Position numbers and translations under genes: made by a program
Assembly: GCA_964408175.1 (NCBI GenBank)
Contig: CAYOYL010000100.1
Location: forward strand, 1-5,905
Direction of reading: 5' to 3'
DNA: 5,905 nucleotides
DNA from: JAFGKM01 sp964408175
GTDB lineage: Bacteria; Ratteibacteria; UBA8468; B48-G9; JAFGKM01
Notes under the pieces: generated by a model
Database searches by the model: none
What the model saw: the letters and a program-made list of their open reading frames with translations, nothing else
What the model was told of the DNA's origin: nothing
Shown here: positions 1-5,905 of the stretch, piece by piece
Numbering within the stretch: position 1 is the stretch's first letter
How the letters are laid out: every line of letters starts with the position of its first letter

Positions 1-1071
1 TCAGAGAGGAGTATTTAACATCTTTGTATACTGTCTACCTCCCTGTTTTTCAATCGTTTTTTCCTCTCTCATCTTGTTTAACACCCTTCTCAGGGTGCAT
101 TCTTTCACAAAAGGAAATTCTTTTTTCAGCATAGAAAAGGTAAAACTCTGGGGCATTTTCTCGTTTATCTCTTTGTGTAGTTCAAAATAACTTCCTCCCC
201 TGTTTTCAGGTGATTTGCCATATCGGGCTATGGTCTCCGCAATTTTATAGTGGGGATGGTCTTCCTGATGAGACTTTACCGCTTTGAAGAATCTTAGTGT
301 CCACTCGTTGGCGAGTTTTCTATTGCCGGCAAAAACTATCTGTACATTGGGGTGTAAGGTATACAGTTCTCCTATGACCTTGGCGGCGAATGAGGGTTTG
401 TAATACCTGATTTTTCCGGCATTCAAAAAATCAGAATAGTTTGCTTCTACAATCAAAGCCGCATAACGGTAACCTTCCATCTCTCCCAGTTTTTGATGCA
501 GTATGTGTATATCGGCAAAACCGTTTAGCATATTGTCATAGGTCTTTCTTTCAACCACTGCTATTATTCCTTCTTCTGTCAGCAGTCCGTAGTCTCCCGC
601 GGGTAAGGATTTTTTCTCCACGGTGCAGTTTGGAAACTTCCAGCCGTACCTTTCCTGGGTATCAATCAGGACGTGTATGTCACTTTCTCCCTGGGCGGTA
701 AGTTTAACCCTCGGTTTCCTTTCAGTAAGTCCTTTCTGGGTTCTCCAGAATATCTGCTCATACATACCTTCCCCATTTTTGTACATTTTGGTCAGAAAGA
801 GGAAATCGCACCTTTTATTGATGTTTCTGTCCAGAATGACAGCGAGGCGTTTCCCGTACCGTTGGAGAGAAAGCACCTTAACCCTTTCTATCTCTTCTTC
901 GTTTTCATCAGGAGATGGTTCAGACCTCAAGCAGAATATGTGTCCTTTGGCGCCCGGCCACCTGTCACCGACAGCAAGAGACAGCAGTGCTTCTTCCCCT
1001 TTTTTGATGTACAGTTTATAGGGGAATTTTTCATTGTCTGTCTTTTTCAGTATCCAGAATGTATCGTCCAT
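1..1071 (-). CDS. ERCC4-domain (XPF/Mus81/Hef-type) nuclease with C-terminal winged-helix-like region
   Basis: This is a complete 356-residue gene reading ATG at 1071-1069 to TGA at 3-1. An in-frame stop lies four codons upstream (1083-1081) with no other start between, so the ATG is the only possible start. Residues about 130-265 form an ERCC4 nuclease domain: IDTQER (136-141), LPAGDYG (156-162), VERKTYDN (173-180) and YRYAALIVEA (201-210) follow the GD-Xn-ERK-X3-D layout of XPF/Mus81/Hef, which cut branched DNA using divalent metal. The position expected to be Asp (180) is Asn, with an Asp one residue earlier (179). Residues 1-125 match no domain I recognise. Residues about 290-350 look like a winged helix: two predicted helices around FTFSMLKKEFP and CTLRRVLNKMREE, then EKQGGRQY as a wing. 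No helicase or tandem helix-hairpin-helix region is present, unlike archaeal Hef. The likely role is cytoplasmic DNA repair or recombination (inference). It is transcribed divergently from the glycosidase gene. The nuclease fold is well supported; the substrate is unknown. Confidence 0.85.
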   Translation of the reverse strand: MDDTFWILKKTDNEKFPYKLYIKKGEEALLSLAVGDRWPGAKGHIFCLRSEPSPDENEEEIERVKVLSLQRYGKRLAVILDRNINKRCDFLFLTKMYKNGEGMYEQIFWRTQKGLTERKPRVKLTAQGESDIHVLIDTQERYGWKFPNCTVEKKSLPAGDYGLLTEEGIIAVVERKTYDNMLNGFADIHILHQKLGEMEGYRYAALIVEANYSDFLNAGKIRYYKPSFAAKVIGELYTLHPNVQIVFAGNRKLANEWTLRFFKAVKSHQEDHPHYKIAETIARYGKSPENRGGSYFELHKEINEKMPQSFTFSMLKKEFPFVKECTLRRVLNKMREEKTIEKQGGRQYTKMLNTPL

Positions 1072-1077
1072 AGTTAC

Positions 1078-1105
1078 ATTTTACAACAGCGGTTAAGAAA
1101 ATCAA
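1078..1105 (-). promoter_or_regulatory. Candidate sigma70-type promoter of the ERCC4 gene
   Basis: On the minus strand, TTGATT (1105-1100) is followed after 16 bases by TAAAAT (1083-1078), matching four and five of six positions of the sigma70 -35 and -10 consensus. The -10 ends only six bases before the ATG, so transcription would begin at or next to the start codon. No Shine-Dalgarno is visible upstream of that ATG, which fits a leaderless mRNA. This is motif matching by eye in AT-rich DNA, so it is only a candidate. Confidence 0.35.
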
Positions 1106-1117
1106 GTTATGGATTTA

Positions 1118-1135
1118 CGCAGGCAAAGACCTGCG
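1118..1135. repeat. Perfect palindrome CGCAGG-N6-CCTGCG between divergent promoters
   Basis: CGCAGG (1118-1123) and CCTGCG (1130-1135) are perfect inverted arms around a six-base spacer. The motif lies 12 bases upstream of the ERCC4 -35 candidate and 13 bases upstream of the first glycosidase -35 candidate. It could be an operator acting on both genes or an RNA hairpin. The GCTGCC that follows also recalls a CGCAGGC...GCCTGCGGCTACC-type repeat I have seen dispersed in environmental genomes; that comparison is from memory. The inverted repeat itself is directly visible. Confidence 0.6.
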
Positions 1136-1148
1136 GCTGCCGTTTCAT

Positions 1149-1177
1149 TTACCACAATAGGTTGGTATTATTATAAT
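1149..1177 (+). promoter_or_regulatory. Candidate sigma70-type promoter P1 of the glycosidase gene
   Basis: TTACCA (1149-1154, four of six consensus positions) is followed after 17 bases by a perfect TATAAT (1172-1177). Transcription would start near 1184, giving an untranslated leader of about 95 bases before the ATG at 1279. The exact -10 and ideal spacing make this the better of two plus-strand candidates. Confidence 0.45.
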
Positions 1178-1182
1178 TAAGA

Positions 1183-1211
1183 TTCACGGTTTGCAGTACT
1201 TGTGATAAAAT
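1183..1211 (+). promoter_or_regulatory. Candidate extended -10 promoter P2 of the glycosidase gene
   Basis: TTCACG (1183-1188, four of six) is followed after 17 bases by TAAAAT (1206-1211). A TG dinucleotide at 1203-1204 creates an extended -10 (TGaTAAAAT). It would give a leader of about 60 bases. It may be an alternative to, or act together with, the promoter at 1149-1177. Confidence 0.3.
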
Positions 1212-1266
1212 TTTAGAAGTGACCTACAAACTAAAAGTGAATATTTCTTCTTGTTCTGGTCAGGGT

Positions 1267-1273
1267 AAAGGAG
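1267..1273 (+). promoter_or_regulatory. Shine-Dalgarno AAAGGAG that fixes the glycosidase start
   Basis: AAAGGAG ends five bases before the ATG at 1279, an ideal arrangement. It decides between this ATG and an in-frame GTG at 1219, which would add 20 residues ahead of the signal-peptide-like hydrophobic stretch and has no comparable ribosome binding site. Confidence 0.8.
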
Positions 1274-1278
1274 ATGAA

Positions 1279-4200
1279 ATGGATAACTACCTTTCTATCT
1301 TTAAACTGTTTGGCGTTTGTTTTTTGATTTTGCCTGTTTTGTTGCAATCCGATGGTATGTTTAAGGTTGATATTCCGGGTATCGTTGCTCACAATGATGT
1401 CGTATATCTCTCGCCAGCCCGTCAGGGATGGGAGGGGATGCCGATTGGTAATGGCACGCTCGGTGCTATGGTATGGCATCCTGAGGAACTCGTATTCCAG
1501 TTAAACACGCCGCTTTCCGGGGTGTATGGAGGTGCCGTATGTCGGCTGAAGATAGGAACGAGCCCCGGTATGATGGTGGGTATGGGCTCTTACCGACAGC
1601 AGTTGTCTCTCTACACCTCAACGCTGAATACGGAGATTTCAGGTGTATCTGGCAGTGTCAATGTGATATCGTTTATCCCTGCAGATGCTGATGCGTTGAT
1701 AGTACAGTACAAGGATACGAGGAACGACATAAAAGAGCGATTTTTAGAGGTTGAGACATGGAGAAAGTCGGCATCAGTCTTCTCAGAAGATGATACAGTA
1801 CTTGTTACGGATGTGCTAAAACATAAAGGAGAACCGGATTACAGATTTGCCGTAGTTGTTGGTCTGGAAACAGAAAAGAACAGCAGCGCAGTTGCATCAG
1901 GCAAAAGGTTAACTGTCACAGGTGATAGGTTCACGGTATTGCTGGCGTTTGCTGGCACGCGTGACAGTAATGTTAATGTGGCTGCCGAGGCAAAGAACAA
2001 ACTGTCTTTACTCAGGACACGCAGGATTGAAAACATTCAAAAGAGTCATCAGGAGTGGTGGCGAAGGTTCTGGGAAAAGTCATTCATTAAGATAGATTCC
2101 GGAGATGCTGCCGGAGATTACATCGCTAACCTCTGGTATATGCATATCTATGCAATGGGTGCTGGTTCCCGTGGGGAGGTGCCTCCTAAGTTCAATGGCG
2201 GGTTATGGACGGATAACTACGATGCACGGGAGTGGGGAAGTCATTTCTGGCACTGGAATACGCAGGAGACTTACTGGCCGTTGTATGCTGCCAACCATCT
2301 TGAACTGATTAAGCCTTACTACGATATGTACTGGAATATGCTTCCAGTTGTGAAACAGTGGACCAGAGAAATCTGGGAACTGGATGGGGCACAGTATCAG
2401 GAAACCATTCCCTTCAACGGTGTCATGGGAAAGTGGCAGCAGGAGCGTGGGGCACATCCAAGGGTTCCCATTCCCAAGAATGTTGCCCATACAAATCTGA
2501 TATTCTCATCTTCCGCTGAGATTGCGATGCAGTTCTGGTGGCATTACCTTTATACAGGGGACGAAACCTTTCTTTCTGACCGTACATACCCTCTTATGAG
2601 AGAGGTCGTTAGGTTTCTTGTCGGATACCTTGAGAAGGATTCACGCGGCTATTACTGTATGGAGCCTTCCAATGCACATGAATCTTTCTGGAAGGTGAAG
2701 AATCCCACCACAGACCTGTCTGCTATTCGCTACATTTTCCCGGTTTTCATAGACCTGAGCAGGAGACTGAACCTTGATGAAAAACTCAGGGCGGATTGTC
2801 AGGAACGTCTTGACCATCTGGTACCCTATCCTGTCAGTACTGAGACAGGAGCCATCACACCTTACGAACTGAAATCAGGTGAAGAGATGAAATGGCGTAA
2901 CGCAGAAAACCCGGACCTGTTTCCCATCGGAGTCTTTCCCAATATCCTTCTCGGGAGTACCGATTATGAACTGGGGCTGAAAACTTTTTACAACCGCAGG
3001 AATGTGAATGGGTACGGATGGACCACCGACAGTATCGCAGCCGCCCGTCTTGGACTATCTAACACCTCAGAAAAAGGGAAACCTGTACAGTACAACGGTC
3101 TGGAATATCTTCTGCCTTTGCATGCAACCTACTACCAGAATTACCCGTGCGGGCTGCAGGACTATTACTTACGTAAACCCGGCATGCACCCTTATCTTGA
3201 AGGAAGCGGTACTATGTCCACAGGGGTCGGGGAGATGCTGCTGCAGGGTTGGAATGGTGTGCTTCGTATATGTCCCGCTCTGCCTGACAAATGGTCTGCT
3301 GATTTTAAACTGCTGGCAATGGGTGGATTTGAGGTCACATGTCATGCCGAAAAAGGGACTGTTAGGTTGGTGCAGATTAAAAGCCATCGAGGTATGCCGG
3401 TAAAAATTGTTAATCCATTTAATAACGCCACGGTTGTTACGATGTCGGGGAGACAGGTTCTGAAGTCAGAGGCAGGGTTGCTTGAATTTAAGACTGAAGC
3501 AGGCAAGACATACGTAATTTCCCCTTTAGGGATAGATTTGACTCCTCTTCATATATCGGCAGAACCCAACCGTGCTCCCAAGCATCTGGCTCCGGGCAGT
3601 CGGCGCTGGATTGGCAGAAATAAACTTGCTTCTGCTGCATGGATACCTCCTGTTGAACCTGAGGCGCCGCAGCCGCCCGGTCCTGTTGATAAAGTGGAAC
3701 GGGCGGGAAATCCTGAGGTAATTCCTGCATTCTTTGACCACGCGCCGGAGATTGATGCTGACCTGAGTGAACCTGTGTGGCAAACTGCAACATCCCTCGG
3801 GCATTTTTTAATACAGGGCAAGAAAAACGTGGCTGCGGAGCAGACAGATGTGCGTTTTGGGTATGACAGCAGAGCAATCTATCTCGGTATTACCTGCTGG
3901 GAGTCAAGGATGTCATACCTGATAGCGGAGTCTGCCGCTGGTGAAGATACTCGCGATTCAGAGATTTTTAGAGATGATTCCATTGAGATATTCCTGCAGC
4001 CGGGTACTGAAAGTTACTGGCATTTTGCTGTTAATGTACTCGGTGCGGTCTATGATACCTACAGGACTGCTACTACGGACAACAGTTTTCGTATCAATCT
4101 AGACTGGCAGGTTGCGGCGAAGCGTTACAGTAACCGCTGGGTTGTTGAGGCAGCAATACCATTTGATTCCGTTGTGCCTGAATATCCAGTGGCAAACGAA

Positions 4201-4953
4201 TCATGGGGGTTTAATATCGGGCGGAATGAGAAACCCCATGGTGAAATATCAACCTTTGCACCGATGTCTGAACCTACATTCCATAATCCCCGGGACTTTG
4301 CCCGACTCTTCTTCCCGCGAGGGACAGCACGGCAGCCACAGGCAGTTACCAGTTCTGATATGGTTGGGTACTGGACGTTTGAAGATATCAGAAATACCTG
4401 GCTTGTTGACTCTTCAGGCCATCGGAACCACGGGCTGTTGGTCGGGTTAGTGAAGCAGGTCAGCGGTAAGGTCGGAAAATCTATGGAATTTTCTGGGAGA
4501 GGTTTCGTGGAGATTGCTGATGCAGAGTCGCTAAACCTGACGGATGCAATGACCCTTGCACTCTGGGTATATCCCATGCGGAGAGGTTCAATGCGCCTGC
4601 TGGACAAGTGTCCGGCCGGTGGGGCAGACGGCTATATGCTGGATACTTATCCAGACAACAACCTGCGACTCGTTACCAGAATTGGAGGGTGTAATGTAAA
4701 AAAATCTCTTCCTGTAAATGAGTGGTCCCACGTAGCGGTTACCCTCGGGCACGGAAATCTGCTGGTTTATCTCAACGGTGAACCTGTCCTGGAATCCAGA
4801 GTACCTGATAAGCCTCTTACTGTCACAGGTTTACCTTTGCACATTGGTGCGGATAGCAGTGGGAGAAACTGTTATGCAGGACTGATGGATGAGGTTAGAA
4901 TCTATCGCAGGGTTCTGTCTTCCGAAGAGATTGCATCCCTTATAAAACCATGA
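1279..4953 (+). CDS. Putative secreted GH95-like glycoside hydrolase with CBM9-like and LamG-like modules
   Basis: The protein has 1224 residues from the ATG at 1279 (Shine-Dalgarno at 1267-1273). Residues 1-26 have a hydrophobic core (LFGVCFLILPVLL) typical of a signal peptide, though its n-region has only Lys9; there is no clear lipobox. Residues about 39-240 are a beta-sandwich resembling GH95/DUF5703-type N-termini (NDVVYLSPARQGWEGMPIGNG, split at 39-58). Residues about 278-680 resemble the GH95 (alpha/alpha)6 barrel: HWNTQETYWP (325-334), PSNAHES (463-469), NPTTDLSAIR (475-484), EGSGTMSTGVGEMLLQ (641-656), then ALPDKW and GGFEV. GH95 enzymes remove alpha-L-fucose or alpha-L-galactose by an inverting mechanism; substrate is not predictable here because some catalytic positions differ. 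A Pro-rich linker (789-803) leads to a CBM9-like domain (about 818-1013; IDADLSEPVW, DDSIEIFLQ, WVVEAAIPF, WGFNIGRN) and a LamG-like jelly-roll (about 1026-1224; GYWTFED, DSSGHRNHG, LALWVYP, WSHVAVT, GLMDEVRIYRR). It probably acts outside the cytoplasm. The module calls are firm; the activity is inferred. Confidence 0.85.
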   Translation: MDNYLSIFKLFGVCFLILPVLLQSDGMFKVDIPGIVAHNDVVYLSPARQGWEGMPIGNGTLGAMVWHPEELVFQLNTPLSGVYGGAVCRLKIGTSPGMMVGMGSYRQQLSLYTSTLNTEISGVSGSVNVISFIPADADALIVQYKDTRNDIKERFLEVETWRKSASVFSEDDTVLVTDVLKHKGEPDYRFAVVVGLETEKNSSAVASGKRLTVTGDRFTVLLAFAGTRDSNVNVAAEAKNKLSLLRTRRIENIQKSHQEWWRRFWEKSFIKIDSGDAAGDYIANLWYMHIYAMGAGSRGEVPPKFNGGLWTDNYDAREWGSHFWHWNTQETYWPLYAANHLELIKPYYDMYWNMLPVVKQWTREIWELDGAQYQETIPFNGVMGKWQQERGAHPRVPIPKNVAHTNLIFSSSAEIAMQFWWHYLYTGDETFLSDRTYPLMREVVRFLVGYLEKDSRGYYCMEPSNAHESFWKVKNPTTDLSAIRYIFPVFIDLSRRLNLDEKLRADCQERLDHLVPYPVSTETGAITPYELKSGEEMKWRNAENPDLFPIGVFPNILLGSTDYELGLKTFYNRRNVNGYGWTTDSIAAARLGLSNTSEKGKPVQYNGLEYLLPLHATYYQNYPCGLQDYYLRKPGMHPYLEGSGTMSTGVGEMLLQGWNGVLRICPALPDKWSADFKLLAMGGFEVTCHAEKGTVRLVQIKSHRGMPVKIVNPFNNATVVTMSGRQVLKSEAGLLEFKTEAGKTYVISPLGIDLTPLHISAEPNRAPKHLAPGSRRWIGRNKLASAAWIPPVEPEAPQPPGPVDKVERAGNPEVIPAFFDHAPEIDADLSEPVWQTATSLGHFLIQGKKNVAAEQTDVRFGYDSRAIYLGITCWESRMSYLIAESAAGEDTRDSEIFRDDSIEIFLQPGTESYWHFAVNVLGAVYDTYRTATTDNSFRINLDWQVAAKRYSNRWVVEAAIPFDSVVPEYPVANESWGFNIGRNEKPHGEISTFAPMSEPTFHNPRDFARLFFPRGTARQPQAVTSSDMVGYWTFEDIRNTWLVDSSGHRNHGLLVGLVKQVSGKVGKSMEFSGRGFVEIADAESLNLTDAMTLALWVYPMRRGSMRLLDKCPAGGADGYMLDTYPDNNLRLVTRIGGCNVKKSLPVNEWSHVAVTLGHGNLLVYLNGEPVLESRVPDKPLTVTGLPLHIGADSSGRNCYAGLMDEVRIYRRVLSSEEIASLIKP

Positions 4954-4985
4954 GGTTAGGTGATGCCTATTATTTCTCTTGTCAA

Positions 4986-5051
4986 TCCCCTCACTGACTA
5001 TTACCTATCTTTGACCCTGTCTCCAAGTGGGAGAGGAAGAAGGTTAGGGGA
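4986..5051 (+). repeat. 66-bp degenerate palindromic repeat element between convergent genes
   Basis: TCCCCT (4986-4991) and AGGGGA (5046-5051) are perfect terminal inverted repeats. A central hairpin is formed by TCTCC (5020-5024) and GGAGA (5030-5034) with a five-base loop. The block GGGAGAGGA-N3-AGGT (5029-5044) recurs inside nadE on the opposite strand. It resembles the CCCTCACCC...CTCTCCC-N-GGGAGAGG...GGTTAGGGG elements scattered in many environmental genomes (recalled, not searched). It fills most of the gap 4954-5056 between the convergent glycosidase and nadE ends, where no classic terminator with a T-run is visible, so its hairpins may end transcription by default. Confidence 0.6.
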
Positions 5052-5056
5052 AAATG

Positions 5057-5905
5057 TTATATGCGGTATCGATTGGTGAGGGGCATCCTGCGGTCCCTTC
5101 CGAATGCCCTCGGTGTGATTTTTATTCCGGGAGGTGCCTGTTTCCTCTTGTACTCGCTTCTGTCAACCATTGCCACGACTTTTTTTACGGTATCCGGTGC
5201 AAATCCTTCCTCTACTATCTGTGAGTAACTGCTGTCTTTTTCTATGTATTCTTTCAGTATGCCGTCTAAAACCTCATAGGGCGGCAGGGTATCCTGGTCA
5301 GTCTGGTCTGGTCTCAACTCAGCCGTGGGTTCTTTTGTAAATACCCTTACGGGTATTATTTCTCTCTTTCCACCCCCACCTGAATCCTCTCCCCTCAAGG
5401 GGGAGGAAAAAGAGGGATGAGAATTTCTCCACCGGGCGAGACGGTATACAAAGGTTTTGTAGACATCCTTTATGACGGCAAATCCGCCTGCCATGTCACC
5501 GTAGAGTGTTGAGTAACCGACACTTGTTTCGGACTTGTTGCCTGTGGTCAGCACCAGATAACCAAACTTGTTTGATAGAGCCATCAGAATGTTGCCTCTT
5601 ATCCTTGCCTGGAGATTTTCTTCAGTGATATCCTGTTTTTTCCCTGCAAAGGCAGGTGAGAGTGTTTCAAGACTGGAAGAGAATATCCTGTCAATGGGAA
5701 TCTTCAAAAACCTTATGCCTGTATTTTGTGCAAGTTCTTCTGCATCTTCTTCAGACTCCTTTGATGAGTATCTTGACGGCATAAAGACCCCTGTGACGTT
5801 TTCCGCACCCAGTGCATCGGCTGCTATCACCGCTACAATGGAAGAGTCTATACCACCGCTGAGACCCAGCACTACCTTTTTGAATCTGTTTTTTATGGTG
5901 TAGTC
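5057..5905 (-). CDS. nadE: NAD+ synthetase, C-terminal synthetase part (5' end outside window)
   Basis: The frame stays open through 5905 and encodes DYTIKNRFKKVVLGLSGGID at its start, so the gene continues beyond the window; the GTG at 5872-5870 is internal. The visible part has 282 residues and a TAA stop at 5059-5057. NadE amidates deamido-NAD to NAD+ with ATP, the last step of NAD synthesis in the cytoplasm. Visible signatures, numbered from the edge, are the ATP-binding loop SGGIDS (16-21), TTGNKSE followed by GYSTLYGDMAGGFAVIKDVY, then TKEPTAELRPDQTDQDTLPP and the C-terminal KITPRAFGRDRRMPLTNRY. The last motif is typical of glutamine-dependent NadE with an N-terminal nitrilase-like glutaminase domain, which would lie outside the window (inference). 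Between RWRNS and KREIIP there is an extra Gly/Ser/Pro-rich segment of about 17 residues, encoded by a repeat at 5369-5419; both flanks stay in frame and canonical. The gene converges on the glycosidase gene. Confidence 0.95.
   Translation of the reverse strand, partial: DYTIKNRFKKVVLGLSGGIDSSIVAVIAADALGAENVTGVFMPSRYSSKESEEDAEELAQNTGIRFLKIPIDRIFSSSLETLSPAFAGKKQDITEENLQARIRGNILMALSNKFGYLVLTTGNKSETSVGYSTLYGDMAGGFAVIKDVYKTFVYRLARWRNSHPSFSSPLRGEDSGGGGKREIIPVRVFTKEPTAELRPDQTDQDTLPPYEVLDGILKEYIEKDSSYSQIVEEGFAPDTVKKVVAMVDRSEYKRKQAPPGIKITPRAFGRDRRMPLTNRYRI
5340..5357. repeat. Perfect 7-bp hairpin AATACCC-TTAC-GGGTATT inside nadE
   Basis: AATACCC (5340-5346) and GGGTATT (5351-5357) pair perfectly around a four-base loop. 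The hairpin lies 11 bases from the repeat insertion and codes for the conserved-looking IIPVRVF segment, so chance is a reasonable explanation. It could also be part of a larger structured insertion. Confidence 0.4.
5369..5419 (-). repeat. In-frame palindromic repeat inserted within nadE
   Basis: These 51 bases encode HPSFSSPLRGEDSGGGG, which interrupts the short stretch normally linking RWRN to the IIP segment of NadE; the true boundaries may differ by a few bases. The DNA carries a hairpin, CTCCCC (5389-5394) with GGGGAG (5400-5405). On the minus strand it contains GGGAGAGGA-N3-AGGT (5393-5378), which is identical at 13 defined positions and in spacing to 5029-5044 of the intergenic element. 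The insertion length is a multiple of three, so the reading frame is kept, as seen with protein-coding palindromic elements such as those of Rickettsia. Confidence 0.65.

Noticed and set aside
673..1176. A 167-codon plus-strand open frame opposite the ERCC4 gene, and two others at 441-701 and 623-1021
   Set aside because: Their translations resemble no known protein and they lie antisense to a well-supported nuclease gene.
1219..1278. In-frame GTG at 1219 as the start of the glycosidase gene
   Set aside because: It would put 20 residues ahead of the signal-peptide-like stretch and has no good ribosome binding site, whereas the ATG at 1279 has AAAGGAG five bases upstream.
1072..1278. A riboswitch or small RNA gene in the divergent gap
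   Set aside because: Apart from the short palindrome and promoter candidates I see no conserved RNA architecture; the palindrome arms are too small to support such a call.
3488..3877. Overlapping minus-strand open frames in the linker and CBM9 region of the glycosidase, and one at 4125-4607
   Set aside because: They are antisense to a continuous, domain-rich coding frame and show no recognisable motifs or ribosome binding sites.
5366..5425. Frameshift or pseudogene in nadE caused by the G- and C-rich run
   Set aside because: Conserved NadE sequence continues in the same frame on both sides and the extra length is a multiple of three.
5057..5872. A short complete nadE starting at the GTG at 5872
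   Set aside because: The frame is open to the window edge and encodes conserved NadE sequence (FKKVV) upstream of that GTG, so the gene is partial at the right edge.
5568..5903. A 111-codon plus-strand open frame opposite nadE
   Set aside because: It is antisense to highly conserved NadE motifs and its translation is not protein-like.
1..5905. CRISPR array, tRNA, rRNA, transposase or phage genes
   Set aside because: No regularly spaced direct repeats, RNA gene signatures or mobile-element proteins were found on either strand.

Overview
The window looks like ordinary chromosome from an environmental bacterium of moderate GC. It holds two complete genes and one gene cut by the right edge. The large secreted carbohydrate-active protein (GH95-like catalytic part, CBM9-like module, LamG-like jelly-roll) is a build common in Planctomycetes/PVC and other uncultured polysaccharide-degrading lineages. 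The short GC-rich palindromic repeats also fit such genomes. This placement is an inference and no marker gene settles it.

Layout: (1) 1-1071, minus strand: a stand-alone ERCC4-family (XPF/Mus81/Hef-type) nuclease with an unassigned N-terminal region and a probable winged-helix C-terminus. (2) 1072-1278: a divergent intergenic region with promoter candidates in both directions, a perfect 6-bp-arm palindrome midway between them, and a strong Shine-Dalgarno that fixes the next start at 1279. (3) 1279-4953, plus strand: a 1224-residue putative secreted glycoside hydrolase. (4) 4954-5056: a convergent intergenic gap largely filled by a 66-bp degenerate inverted-repeat element. (5) 5057-5905, minus strand: the C-terminal synthetase part of NAD+ synthetase (nadE), whose 5' end lies outside the window. 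It carries an in-frame insertion of about 17 codons derived from the same repeat family as the 66-bp element, in opposite orientation.

The three genes face different ways and have unrelated jobs (DNA repair or recombination, extracellular glycan degradation, NAD synthesis), so I see no operon or multi-gene system. The points most worth a second look are the repeat-derived peptide inside NadE, the altered catalytic positions of the GH95-like enzyme, and the possibly leaderless ERCC4 nuclease gene with a shifted acidic residue in its active-site motif. I did not find convincing evidence of a wholly new system.
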